Part shown: positions 53,696 to 61,487 of the stretch, in pieces | How positions within the stretch are numbered: the stretch's first letter is position 1 | Layout of the letters: every line of letters starts with the position of its first letter | NCBI RefSeq assembly: GCF_947500695.1 | Contig: NZ_CANMSS010000014.1 | Coordinates: 34,811 to 98,810, forward strand | Reading direction: 5' to 3' | Length of the DNA stretch: 64,000 nucleotides | Source: an uncultured Pseudoteredinibacter sp. | GTDB taxonomy: Bacteria > Pseudomonadota > Gammaproteobacteria > Pseudomonadales > Cellvibrionaceae | The notes under the pieces: model-generated | What the model was told of the DNA's origin: nothing | What the model saw: only the letters and a program-made list of their open reading frames with translations | Database searches by the model: none | Program-made: the position numbers and the translations under genes

Positions 53696-54337
53696 ATGAG
53701 CAAGAGCTTTCTGATATTCGACCTAGACGGAACCCTTAGTGACCCTAAAGATGGTATTGTTCGATCTATCAATTATGCTCTTGAGGCGCATGGTTTTGAT
53801 TCTCGTGCTGAAGCTGATCTTTTGAGCTGCATTGGGCCCCCACTTGATGCTTCGTTTAGAGAGTTATTGCAGACTTCTGATGAGTCACTGATAAGTTCCT
53901 TGGTTAAAAAATATCGAGAACGCTATGCTGATGTGGGGTTTGCTGAGAATTGTTTGTACGACGGTGTGTTTGACTCCTTACGTTCCTTATATGGCGAGCA
54001 CCCCTTGGCGGTTTGTACTTCAAAGCCTGTTGCATTTGCACGCAAGATTATCGAGATGTTTGATTTGGATGGCTTCTTTGAATTTGTCGATGGCGGGGAT
54101 GTTGGCATTAGTAAGGTAACGCAGTTATCGGATCTTAGCTCTAAGGGGCTTGTTGGTCCCGGTTCCGTTATGGTGGGTGATCGTATGTTTGATTTGAGAG
54201 CAGCTCATGAAAATGGCTTGAGGTCTGTTGGGGTGCTTTGGGGTTATGGTAGTTTTGCGGAGTTGTCTGCAGAGAAGCCTGTCATGATGCTGGATGAACC
54301 AAGGGAGTTACATCGCGCAGCTGGATCGTGTGTGTAA
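53696..54337 (+). CDS. HAD-superfamily hydrolase, phosphoglycolate-phosphatase-like
   Basis: 213 residues. Motif I FDLDGTLSDPKDGIVRSINYALEAHGF, motif II VCTSKPVAF, motif III lysine near GISKVTQLS and motif IV VMVGDRMFDLRAAHENGLRSVGVLWGYGS. The helical cap follows motif I (class C1). It is close to Gph/YbiV-type small-molecule phosphatases; substrate unknown. Confidence 0.9.
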   Translation: MSKSFLIFDLDGTLSDPKDGIVRSINYALEAHGFDSRAEADLLSCIGPPLDASFRELLQTSDESLISSLVKKYRERYADVGFAENCLYDGVFDSLRSLYGEHPLAVCTSKPVAFARKIIEMFDLDGFFEFVDGGDVGISKVTQLSDLSSKGLVGPGSVMVGDRMFDLRAAHENGLRSVGVLWGYGSFAELSAEKPVMMLDEPRELHRAAGSCV

Positions 54338-54587
54338 ATTTTAAGCGTCCTTACTTTGAGTGCTCTGTATCCAAGGGCGCGTGCTTGGGTAGTTTTTGCG
54401 TTTCTCTATTTAGACAATTGTCACATTTGGGTAATGACAAGCAACGATAGTTTGATCTGGATCTAGTATCGAGCTATTGAATTAAGCTGAGGAGCAGGGA
54501 TTGGCTATATAATGCATCGGCTTAAAATTTAGACCGCAAGTTGCGGTGAGATACCTTTGATTTTTTGGTGGTAAGGAAATTTTTATT

Positions 54588-55184
54588 ATGCTACGGATAT
54601 TATTACTTGTTTCATTCGCTTTAATTTCTGCATGTTCATCGAACCCGATGGCTATATCTTCTCAGCAGGAACTTCAAAACCCGACAGCCGAGGAAGCTCA
54701 GGTGGTTTTTCTCCGCTCAAGCTTTGTTGGTAATGCCGTCAATGCGTCTTTATATGAAGTTAATGGCGATAAGGTAAAGTTTATTGGTGTGCTCGCTAAC
54801 GGTACTAAGATTCCTTATAAGACCACGGCGGGAAAGCATGTTTTCATGGTAGTCTCAGAGGCTGCTGACTTTATGGAAGCTGATTTGAAGCCTGGTAAGA
54901 ACTACTTTAGTATCGCAACGCCAAGAATGGGAGCTTGGAAAGCCCGCTTTTCTCTATGGCCCATTAAAAATAGCACGGATGCAAAATTCAATACTTCAGA
55001 TTCTGAATTCAAGAACTGGGTAGAAAAAACCAAGCTAGTTGAGAATACTGAAAAGTCCTTATCTTGGTATGAGAGCAATAAGAACAGTGTAAAAGCAAAA
55101 TACAAGAAGTACTGGCCGGTTTGGCTAGAAAAAAGCAAGGAAGACATTATGAAGCGTACGCTTTCACCTCAAGATGGTATGTGA
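54588..55184 (+). CDS. lipoprotein with DUF2846-like domain
   Basis: 198 residues. Lipobox LISAC (Cys about residue 16). The AQVVFLRSSFVGNAVNASLYEVNGDKVKFIGVLANGTKIPYKTTAGKHVFMVVSEAADFMEADLKPGKNYF segment matches the DUF2846 style of small beta-sandwich lipoproteins. It ends in a Lys-rich helical tail. The gap before it (54338-54587) holds a TTGTCA/TGACAA inverted repeat near 54418-54440, possibly promoter-linked. Confidence 0.78.
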   Translation: MLRILLLVSFALISACSSNPMAISSQQELQNPTAEEAQVVFLRSSFVGNAVNASLYEVNGDKVKFIGVLANGTKIPYKTTAGKHVFMVVSEAADFMEADLKPGKNYFSIATPRMGAWKARFSLWPIKNSTDAKFNTSDSEFKNWVEKTKLVENTEKSLSWYESNKNSVKAKYKKYWPVWLEKSKEDIMKRTLSPQDGM

Positions 55185-55196
55185 TTTTTCTGCAAC

Positions 55197-55223
55197 TAAA
55201 GGCGTGTTTTACACGCCTTTTTT
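55197..55223 (+). terminator. terminator after the DUF2846-like lipoprotein gene
   Basis: GGCGTG (55201-55206), loop TTTTA, CACGCC (55212-55217), then T6; AAA precedes. Confidence 0.85.
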
Positions 55224-55284
55224 CTGTCTGAGGCTTCCTCAGTAAAACCTGGTTTATACAGCTACATTTTTTAAGGGTAATGCA

Positions 55285-55434
55285 TTGGCTTATCTTCTAT
55301 TTGGTGCTGGGGTCATTTTATTATTTGGCCTTTCTATTTTGTTTGCTATCGATGGTTTCTATGAAGAAGCTCTTGCTTATGGTGGTTTCGGAGGTCTGCT
55401 AGTTTCCTTTACAGCTATTATTTGTTTTACATAA
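55285..55434 (+). CDS. small membrane protein, 49 residues
   Basis: Starting at a TTG with AAGGG upstream, this frame reads as two membrane helices (AYLLFGAGVILLFGLSILFAI and YGGFGGLLVSFTAIICFT) joined by a short acidic loop (DGFYEEALA). Glycine-zipper-like spacing supports a real membrane protein. It overlaps the next gene. The TTG start and small size keep confidence modest. Confidence 0.5.
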   Translation: MAYLLFGAGVILLFGLSILFAIDGFYEEALAYGGFGGLLVSFTAIICFT

Positions 55435-55823
55435 AGCCTAAAGATCAGCAGGTATCCCGAGATAAGTTGCTATTTTGGCTGATTAATAACGAGCAAGAAA
55501 TACGGCAGTATGGTTCTCGCTACAAGCGCGAGAATATAAAAATGGATACTCTCATTGTTCGTTATACGATAGTTTACTCGGCGATTATTTTCTGCCGCCG
55601 AACATACAGTAACTTCTATGTTAAGGCTTCTGATGCGGCTTTTAATGTTAAGTGTTTAAGCTTGTTGTCTAATTTTCTGTTAGGGTGGTGGCAGATCCCT
55701 TTTGGTGTTTATTACACACCAAAGTCTCTTTATGAGAACCTTTTAAGTAAAAATTCCATTACCGTTGCGGAGTTTTTTGAAAATAAAGATTTCTATCTTG
55801 AAGATATGGGGTTGGTCCAATAA
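55422..55823 (+). CDS. hypothetical protein, possibly membrane-associated
   Basis: 133 residues if started at the TTG at 55422, which overlaps the small membrane gene; the ATG at 55542 is an alternative. One likely helix region (NVKCLSLLSNFLLGWWQIPFGVYYTPKSLYENL) and many aromatic residues. RYTIVYSAIIFCRRTYSNFYVK is repeated nowhere else. Family unknown. Overlap with the preceding frame suggests translational coupling. Confidence 0.55.
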   Translation: MFYIKPKDQQVSRDKLLFWLINNEQEIRQYGSRYKRENIKMDTLIVRYTIVYSAIIFCRRTYSNFYVKASDAAFNVKCLSLLSNFLLGWWQIPFGVYYTPKSLYENLLSKNSITVAEFFENKDFYLEDMGLVQ

Positions 55824-55901
55824 GGGAGGCCTATGAAAATAGAAGAGCATTATCCGTCATGTGGTGGCGATTAATTGCCTCGCTAGACGGTCAGGGTTTT
55901 T

Positions 55902-56129
55902 ATGGCTGTTTTGAATGTCAAGACTGCACTGCAGCCTTACCGGACCAGGTTATTGCTGATCAACAGCAAGCTGTGGATGGTGTTTACTATTTTAGTCGTT
56001 GTGTTTTTGGGCTATCCAGAGGTTTCGAATCCGCCTGATTTCTGGGCGTGTGGTATTATTGTCGTTCTGGCTTTATTATTTGTGTTAGTTTCATGCGAAG
56101 TCTATTTAAAGCTTATTAAAAAAAGGTAA
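55902..56129 (+). CDS. small membrane protein, 75 residues
   Basis: Two membrane helices (SKLWMVFTILVVVFLGYPEV and FWACGIIVVLALLFVLVSCEVYLKLI) with a basic C-terminus (KKR). No family recognised. It is in the cluster of small plus-strand membrane genes; the ribosome site is weak (TCAGGGTTTTT). Confidence 0.55.
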   Translation: MAVLNVKTALQPYRTRLLLINSKLWMVFTILVVVFLGYPEVSNPPDFWACGIIVVLALLFVLVSCEVYLKLIKKR

Positions 56130-56179
56130 GAATTTTAGCGAAGCGGTAGTCTCATATTGCTTGCGATATGCGCGCGTAA

Positions 56180-56196
56180 AATTTACCGGGTAAATT
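56180..56196. promoter_or_regulatory. 8-1-8 dyad AATTTACC-G-GGTAAATT
   Basis: A perfect 17-bp dyad ending 27 bp before the ATG at 56224. Candidate operator or promoter-overlapping site for the following gene. Confidence 0.45.
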
Positions 56197-56223
56197 ACCT
56201 GTAATGGTTTACTTAATAATAAT

Positions 56224-56685
56224 ATGAAAATACTACCGTTTGAGCGTTACAGCTTACCCACAAATTTGGGCCAAGAAGAGCTATACAGGGCTATAGATGA
56301 AGCTTGCCGCTCAAGAGGCTTTGCTGGGCCGCGCAGATCTATCCATGGTCGTCGTGATGGCAATGACTTTAAAGTTTATCGCGCCATTCGTTATCAAAAC
56401 ACCTTTTTGCCTTATGCCTTTGGTAGGATTCAGCCTGATGGCGGAAGGGCATCTGTTGATATCACTTTGAGGATGAATCTATTTGCTATCGTCTTTATGC
56501 TTGTTTGGTTGGGCGGTACTTTTGGCATTGCATTAGTGGAGATGCGCGATATTAATGGCGGAGAGCCAAAAGTCCCTTTTATTATGTGTGGGGCTGGCTA
56601 TCTTTTAATGCAGGCCGCCTTTTGGTATGAAGCATCCCGTATTAAGTCGCTTGTAGAGAAAATGGTGTATGGCCAACAACTATAG
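56224..56685 (+). CDS. membrane protein, 153 residues, unknown family
   Basis: A soluble N-terminal part (about 80 residues: RSRGFAGPRRSIHGRRDGNDFKVYRAIRYQNTFLPYAFGRIQPDGGRASVDITLRMN) followed by two membrane helices (LFAIVFMLVWLGGTFGIALV and VPFIMCGAGYLLMQAAFWYEA). The N-terminal beta-rich part next to helices resembles other bacterial stress-type membrane proteins, but no assignment is possible. An operator-like dyad lies upstream. Confidence 0.7.
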   Translation: MKILPFERYSLPTNLGQEELYRAIDEACRSRGFAGPRRSIHGRRDGNDFKVYRAIRYQNTFLPYAFGRIQPDGGRASVDITLRMNLFAIVFMLVWLGGTFGIALVEMRDINGGEPKVPFIMCGAGYLLMQAAFWYEASRIKSLVEKMVYGQQL

Positions 56686-56735
56686 TGCCCTTTACCTTAT
56701 AGCAGTCCAAAAAATAATCTCAGGAAGTATTGGCA

Positions 56736-57093
56736 ATGAAAATGAATTATTTTGTCTTCGGCACTAACGATAAACAAAAAGCCGTAGCCTTCTATGATGC
56801 GTTTTTTTAAAGACTGCGGTTTAGTAAAAGCCCATGATGAGGGGCGCATGACCCTATGGGCCAATGAAGAGATGATGTTTGCCGTAGCTGAGCCTTTCGA
56901 TGAGCGGCCCGCTACTCACGGCAATGGTACCATGCTGGGCCTTAATCTTGGCTCTGCGGCCGAGGTGGATCGCTTATATGAGCTAGCTTTAGAGCTTGGC
57001 GGTTCGAGTGATGGTGAGCCGGGTGTGCGATCGGGCCGATATTCTGCGTATATTCGCGATTCGGATCAGAATAAAATCTGTTTGTTTGAATAA
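56736..57093 (+). pseudogene. VOC (glyoxalase-fold) protein gene disrupted by a T-run frameshift
   Basis: The ATG at 56736 opens MNYFVFGTNDKQKAVAFYDAFF and stops at 56808. The sequence continues in the next frame as FKDCGLVKAHDEGRMTLWANEEMMFAV ... ENKICLFE-like (DQNKICLFE), the rest of a single VOC domain. The break is at seven T residues (56802-56808); six would restore one 118-residue protein. The intact version would be a small metal- or ligand-binding VOC protein of unknown substrate. The alternatives are a sequencing error and slippage that still permits some expression. Confidence 0.85.
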
Positions 57094-57231
57094 GCCATTT
57101 ATCAACAGGCGGCCTTTTTGATAGCTGCCACTTACCACGGAAAAGCCTCGTCAAAGCTAAGGTAAAACAAGCTCGCATGTGCAAGCGAGCTGCTAAGCTA
57201 ATATGTAGGCTATCAAGGTCTGGAGGATAAG

Positions 57232-57417
57232 ATGGATTGTAAGAAAGCCAAGCAAATCAATATCACGGTTTCAATACTGTTTGCCCTTGCCATGTTGCTA
57301 AGCTCATTCTTTATTGTCGATACGGATTTGTCGCAGAATGTGGTCTTTATGCTAATCGCAGTTTGGCTTGCGCCATTTTTTTATCTTAGTAAAAAAAGCC
57401 GTGAAACGAGTTCTTAG
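57232..57417 (+). CDS. small membrane protein, 61 residues
   Basis: Two helices (QINITVSILFALAMLLSSFFIV and NVVFMLIAVWLAPFFYLSK) with basic ends. No family recognised. GGAGGA immediately upstream is a good ribosome site, which supports it being real. Confidence 0.65.
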   Translation: MDCKKAKQINITVSILFALAMLLSSFFIVDTDLSQNVVFMLIAVWLAPFFYLSKKSRETSS

Positions 57418-57454
57418 ACCGAGTTTTAATTTAGTCCCAGTGTTAATTAGGTAG

Positions 57455-57808
57455 ATGAATATGGACTACTTATTTGTATACGGCACTCTAGCCCCTGGGC
57501 GAGTTAATCATCATGTTGTGGCGGACATTCCAGGCGTATGGTGTGAGGCTACAGTGACGGGGCGCTTACTAGAAGAAGGCTGGGGCGCTGAAATGGGCTA
57601 CCCCGGTATCGAATTACCCCAAGTGGATGTGAATCCAGAAGAATACACTGGCATTAATGGTTATGTATTGGAGTCTCCAAATCTGGCAGATTTTTGGGGT
57701 GCGCTAGACGAATTTGAAGGCGAGGGCTATGTTCGAGTGCTCACCGAGGCAAAGCTGTCAGACGGACGCACCGTGAGTGTCAGCGTTTATACCCTTGCTG
57801 AAACCTAA
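57455..57808 (+). CDS. gamma-glutamylcyclotransferase-like (AIG2/GGCT fold) protein
   Basis: 117 residues. YLFVYGTLAPGRVNHHVV at the N-terminus is the YGTL phosphate-like loop of the fold; the catalytic Glu is expected in WGALDEFEGEGYVRVL. Relatives make 5-oxoproline from gamma-glutamyl compounds. Substrate unknown. Confidence 0.88.
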   Translation: MNMDYLFVYGTLAPGRVNHHVVADIPGVWCEATVTGRLLEEGWGAEMGYPGIELPQVDVNPEEYTGINGYVLESPNLADFWGALDEFEGEGYVRVLTEAKLSDGRTVSVSVYTLAET

Positions 57809-57833
57809 GGGATTCTTTAAAGGAATTTGATAT

Positions 57834-57977
57834 ATGGAGCATATTGATTTATCAGGTGCCATTTTGGCATTCGGTATTGTCTTTTGGCTAGCGGGCGGGG
57901 CCAAATGGCTAGCTGAGAAAACTCGGCAGCTTAAGTTGGAGAATGATTTGAAGGAAAAAGAGCTTAAGGATAGCTGA
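57834..57977 (+). CDS. small membrane protein, 47 residues
   Basis: ATG at 57834 with AAAGGA upstream. It encodes one helix (GAILAFGIVFWLAGGAKWLA) followed by a charged coiled-coil-like tail (EKTRQLKLENDLKEKELKDS). Heptad-like Leu spacing in the tail is visible. It starts 25 bp after the cyclotransferase-like gene. Confidence 0.6.
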   Translation: MEHIDLSGAILAFGIVFWLAGGAKWLAEKTRQLKLENDLKEKELKDS

Positions 57978-58008
57978 AGCCCAGTTTTCCTGCGCTATAG
58001 GAGAGAAA

Positions 58009-58392
58009 ATGAAGCGTATTGAATTAGTATGCTTTTCTTTGATCATCGCGTCGTTTTTTGTCTTAGTGATTTCAATGGATTACTGGGCTATTTTAGAGGG
58101 CACAGAGACTCAGTTGTCAGGAATTATTGCTGAGATTAGCTCGGCAGTTCCTGGCGGGAAGGTATACAGTGAGCCGACTTTAGTTTCGGGTGATTCTGGA
58201 ATAACAGAGTTTAGAGCAATAGCTCTGGTATTAGCTTTTTCTGCGGGTATGAACCTCTTCGCAATAGCTCTTGCATCTTGGCATAGGTTTAAATCTGGCC
58301 CATTTAAGTTATATGTACCTTTGATAGTTGTTTCTGCTGTGTTGATTGTGGCTATTTCATACGTTGCAGTGAAATCCGCTATATTTTTCTAA
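58009..58392 (+). CDS. membrane protein, 127 residues, unknown family
   Basis: Three helices: RIELVCFSLIIASFFVLVI, FRAIALVLAFSAGMNLFAIALA and LYVPLIVVSAVLIVAISYVAV, with a 55-residue soluble segment after the first. Family not recognised. A GGAGAG ribosome site is present. Confidence 0.65.
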   Translation: MKRIELVCFSLIIASFFVLVISMDYWAILEGTETQLSGIIAEISSAVPGGKVYSEPTLVSGDSGITEFRAIALVLAFSAGMNLFAIALASWHRFKSGPFKLYVPLIVVSAVLIVAISYVAVKSAIFF

Positions 58393-58426
58393 TCTGTAAC
58401 GTAGCAGCGGTAAGGGGAGCGACTTA

Positions 58427-59158
58427 GTGGAGTTGATTTTTATATTAACAGTGGTCCTAGTTTTTCTTATTGTTTTTACGATTGAAGTGATAGCGCCGGC
58501 TTCTAAAAACAGCTGTGATAAGCGTTGGCTGATTTTGTCTTCGGGTGTAAATGCTTTTCAGTCTATTTTTACTGTGGTGGCTGGTTTGGTGTTTACGCAG
58601 ACTTTTTCACAGACCGCTGTTTTTCAATTGTCTACGCATAATATCGTTGTGCAAGGTGCCGCTGGATTCGCTCTGACCAGTTTTATAGCTTACTGGTGGC
58701 ACAGGGCAATGCATAAATTTGATTTGCTGTGGCGGATATTCCATCAATTACATCATAGCCCGCGTCGGATTGAGGCGTTAAGTTCTTTCTATATGCATCC
58801 GCTAGATGGTATTGCTGCTACCTTTCTTAACGCTATGTCTTGCTATGTGATCTTGGGGTTGAATGCTTACGGTACGGCAATTAGCCTGCTAATTGCTGCC
58901 ATTTACAACATATATATTCACGCGGATTTAAGAACCCCATACTGGCTTGGCTTTCTTCTACAGCGACCAGAGATGCACAGGGTCCATCATAAGCATATGC
59001 ACCATAGTCATAATTATGGTTTAGCAATATGGGACTTACTTTTTGGAACATTCGAAAATCCGAGAGTGTATGTTAAAGAGGTGGGGTTTGATGAGGATAG
59101 AGAGCGTAAAATTTACGACATGCTACGTGGACGAGATGTTTATAAAATGAAGTCGTGA
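58427..59158 (+). CDS. sterol desaturase/fatty acid hydroxylase family protein
   Basis: 243 residues with four or more helices. The di-iron histidine boxes are clear: YWWHRAMHKF (HxxxH), HQLHHSPRR (HxxHH) and HRVHHKHMHHSHNYG (HxxHH-type), all facing the cytoplasm. It hydroxylates or desaturates lipid substrates; exact substrate unknown. The GTG at 58427 lies after a GGGGAG site. Confidence 0.93.
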   Translation: MELIFILTVVLVFLIVFTIEVIAPASKNSCDKRWLILSSGVNAFQSIFTVVAGLVFTQTFSQTAVFQLSTHNIVVQGAAGFALTSFIAYWWHRAMHKFDLLWRIFHQLHHSPRRIEALSSFYMHPLDGIAATFLNAMSCYVILGLNAYGTAISLLIAAIYNIYIHADLRTPYWLGFLLQRPEMHRVHHKHMHHSHNYGLAIWDLLFGTFENPRVYVKEVGFDEDRERKIYDMLRGRDVYKMKS

Positions 59159-59307
59159 ATTGCTATCAGTGATAAAGATCCATAAGCCAGCCAGATTTAA
59201 ACATTAGTTCTGCCCCAATTGATTCAAAAGTGTTGTTCTAATATGACAGCTCTATATATGAACAGATTTGTGACGCGCAGCTCGTAGCACTTAAATGTAT
59301 TTACCGC

Positions 59308-59826
59308 TCAACTGAATGGCTTTGGCTCACTACGCTCTGCAACCCACACAATCAACGGCAAAATCACTCCCCACAAAAACGCACAAATAATCCCCGTTAC
59401 CATGAGCTCGTAACCAAAGCTGACCGCGCCGAGTTTATTGGCGGCGATGTAGCTGCTGGCGCCACCGAATGCACCGAGAACGGGAAGTAGCAACTTGCGC
59501 TCCCACAGCGGTCGAAAGCTGTGCCTTAGGGTGGCGCCGAAGCATAGCCAGATGCAGCCCAGCCAAATTGGGGCCGGTTGAAGGCTGTTTTCAAATTGCC
59601 ATACAGAGGCCATCGCTAATACATTGTCTAGGGCGAAGCCAAGAATGCCCACGATAAGAATGAGTTTGAGATCTAGTTGGCGCTCGGGCGTAAAAAACAA
59701 ATGGAGGGCCACAAGCAGCAGCGCGAGCGGCACGGCTAGGTTGCCGTAGAGAACTAGGCTCCACCAGCACAGCTGAAAACCGATCATATTGGCCCCAAAC
59801 CAAAGGGCGCTGCTGCTATTGGGCAT
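59308..59826 (-). CDS. DUF2878 family membrane protein
   Basis: 172 residues from the ATG at 59826; the ATG at 59841 adds five. An AGGAG site at good spacing before 59826 favours the former. Five to six helices (SALWFGANMIGFQLCWWSLVLYG, LALLLVALHLFF and so on) and FQLCWWS near the start are DUF2878 features. Function unknown. It is convergent with the sterol desaturase gene. Confidence 0.85.
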   Translation of the reverse strand: MPNSSSALWFGANMIGFQLCWWSLVLYGNLAVPLALLLVALHLFFTPERQLDLKLILIVGILGFALDNVLAMASVWQFENSLQPAPIWLGCIWLCFGATLRHSFRPLWERKLLLPVLGAFGGASSYIAANKLGAVSFGYELMVTGIICAFLWGVILPLIVWVAERSEPKPFS

Positions 59827-59923
59827 GTCTTGCTCCTGCATATATTCCTTGTGTTTACGGCTGGTCAGCGCTTTCAGATCAGTATTTATTGCAAAGAATG
59901 CCTAAATTCTATGTTTTTGCGTG

Positions 59924-59969
59924 TTCCGCACAGCGGAATTAGTTGCTAGTATAGCGGAATTGATTCTGC
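59924..59969. promoter_or_regulatory. TTCCGC/GCGGAA dyads upstream of the first acyl-CoA dehydrogenase
   Basis: TTCCGC-ACA-GCGGAA (59924-59938) is a perfect dyad. A second, GCGGAAT-TG-ATTCTGC (59954-59969), has one mismatch and opposite order. The first resembles operators of IclR-type regulators. Both lie within 60 bp of the start at 59983. No IclR gene is in the window. Confidence 0.55.
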
Positions 59970-59982
59970 ATAGGTGTGTGTT

Positions 59983-61137
59983 GTGATACGAGATCAAGAG
60001 AGCCACAAGGCCCTGCTAGAAGCCCTTGGGCGCTATGTTAATGAGCGTCTGCGTCCACTAGAAGATCAGGTTGCTGAGGACGACAATATTCCTGATGAGG
60101 TCGTGCAGGAGATGCGCGAAATGGGCCTGTTTGGGCTAACTATTCCTGAGGAGTACGGCGGCCTTGGTCTGACTATGGAAGAAGAGGTGCACGCGGCGAT
60201 GACTCTAGGGGGCACTTCGCCAGCTTTCCGCTCCTTAATAGGCACCAATAATGGCATTGGTTCTTCGGCGCTCATCTTTGATGGTAGCGACGAACAGCGA
60301 CAGCGTTATTTGCCGAAGCTGGCCAGTGGTGAGGCGATTGCTTCATTCTGTCTCACAGAGCCGGATGCTGGCTCGGATTCAGCTGCTTTAAAAACTCGCG
60401 CTCGTAAGGAGGGCGATCAGTATATTCTTAATGGCAACAAGCGCTTTATTACCAATGCGCCGCGTGCCGATTTTTTTACCGTGCTGGCCAGAACGGATCC
60501 GGATCAGCCAGGCGCTCGTGGAATTTCAGCATTTATCGTAGATGCAAAAAGCCCCGGCATTAGCTTGGGGGCGAAAGACAAAAAAATGGGACACGCGGGC
60601 TCTCATACCTGCGATGTAAACTTTGACGATGTGGCGGTGCCAGCCGAAAACCTAATTGGCGGTGTAGAAGGTAAAGGCTTTTATACCGCCATGAAGGTGT
60701 TGGATCGGGGGCGTTTGCATATCGCAGCATTGAGTGTTGGTATTGCTCAGCGCTTACTGGATGACTCAGTTCGTTTCGCTTCAGAGCGTCAGCAGTTTGG
60801 TAAACCCATCGCCGAGCATCAAATGATTCAAGCCATGTTGGCGGATTGCAAAACCGAGATTTATGCCGGGCAGGCAATGGTATTAGACTGTGCTCGTAAA
60901 CGAGACGATGCTTTGCCACACAGTACTGAAGCGGCCTGCTGCAAATTGTTTTGTACAGAGATGGTCGGACGTGTAGCCGACAAGGCTGTGCAAATTCATG
61001 GCGGCAGCGGTTATATATCGGATTATGGTGTTGAACGTTTTTATCGCGATGTGCGTTTGTTCCGTTTGTACGAAGGCACCAGCCAAATACAGCAGATGGT
61101 GATTGCAAGAAATTTAGTGAAGGAAGCCGGAATTTAA
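59983..61137 (+). CDS. acyl-CoA dehydrogenase
   Basis: 384 residues from the GTG at 59983 (AGGTG 6 bp upstream); an in-frame GTG lies 9 bp earlier. Motifs: FGLTIPEEYGGLGL, SFCLTEPDAGSDSAALKTRA, RFITNAPRADFF, KMGHAGSHTCDVNFDDV, and VQIHGGSGYISDYGVERFYRDVRLFRLYEGTSQIQQMVIARNL. The catalytic Glu is present in YEGTSQ. Short/branched-chain type; first oxidation step of beta-oxidation or amino-acid breakdown. Confidence 0.94.
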   Translation: MIRDQESHKALLEALGRYVNERLRPLEDQVAEDDNIPDEVVQEMREMGLFGLTIPEEYGGLGLTMEEEVHAAMTLGGTSPAFRSLIGTNNGIGSSALIFDGSDEQRQRYLPKLASGEAIASFCLTEPDAGSDSAALKTRARKEGDQYILNGNKRFITNAPRADFFTVLARTDPDQPGARGISAFIVDAKSPGISLGAKDKKMGHAGSHTCDVNFDDVAVPAENLIGGVEGKGFYTAMKVLDRGRLHIAALSVGIAQRLLDDSVRFASERQQFGKPIAEHQMIQAMLADCKTEIYAGQAMVLDCARKRDDALPHSTEAACCKLFCTEMVGRVADKAVQIHGGSGYISDYGVERFYRDVRLFRLYEGTSQIQQMVIARNLVKEAGI

Positions 61138-61142
61138 ACCCC

Positions 61143-61438
61143 GTGCAGGAACCTGGGGTCAGAACCCGTGGGTTCTGACCCCGCTGTTAAGTGGTAGATG
61201 TATAAGGCCAGCAAGGTTTTTAGAAGAAAGTCGAAGCCGATGATTGGGCTTTGACGTTGAATTTAAACCTGTGCAGGAACCTGGGGTCAGAACCCGTGGG
61301 TTCTGACCCCGCTGTTAAGTGGTAGATGTAGCAGGCCTGTAAGGTTTTTAGAAGAAAGCTGAAGTAGATGGTCGGGCTTGGGTAATGGATTTAAAGCCGT
61401 GCAGGAATTTGGGGTCAGAACCCAAGGGTTCTGACCCC
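61143..61438. repeat. tandem array of three GGGGTCAGAACCC palindromes, 128-bp period
   Basis: Palindromes at 61155-61182, 61283-61310 and 61411-61438 (13-bp arms GGGGTCAGAACCC, 2-bp centre) recur exactly every 128 bp. Between them the unit repeats with drift (GCTGTTAAGTGGTAGATGTA, then AAGGTTTTTAGAAGAAAG). Arms match REP-type sequences. No gene in the spacers. Confidence 0.88.
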
Positions 61439-61487
61439 TATAGCCCCGAACAAGAATTTTGGAAAGAAACATAACAGAGGAATAATA

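Noticed and set aside
55833..55874. 13-codon open frame starting ATGAAAATAGAAGAG
   Set aside because: Too short to support; possibly the remnant of a longer gene, but no evidence.
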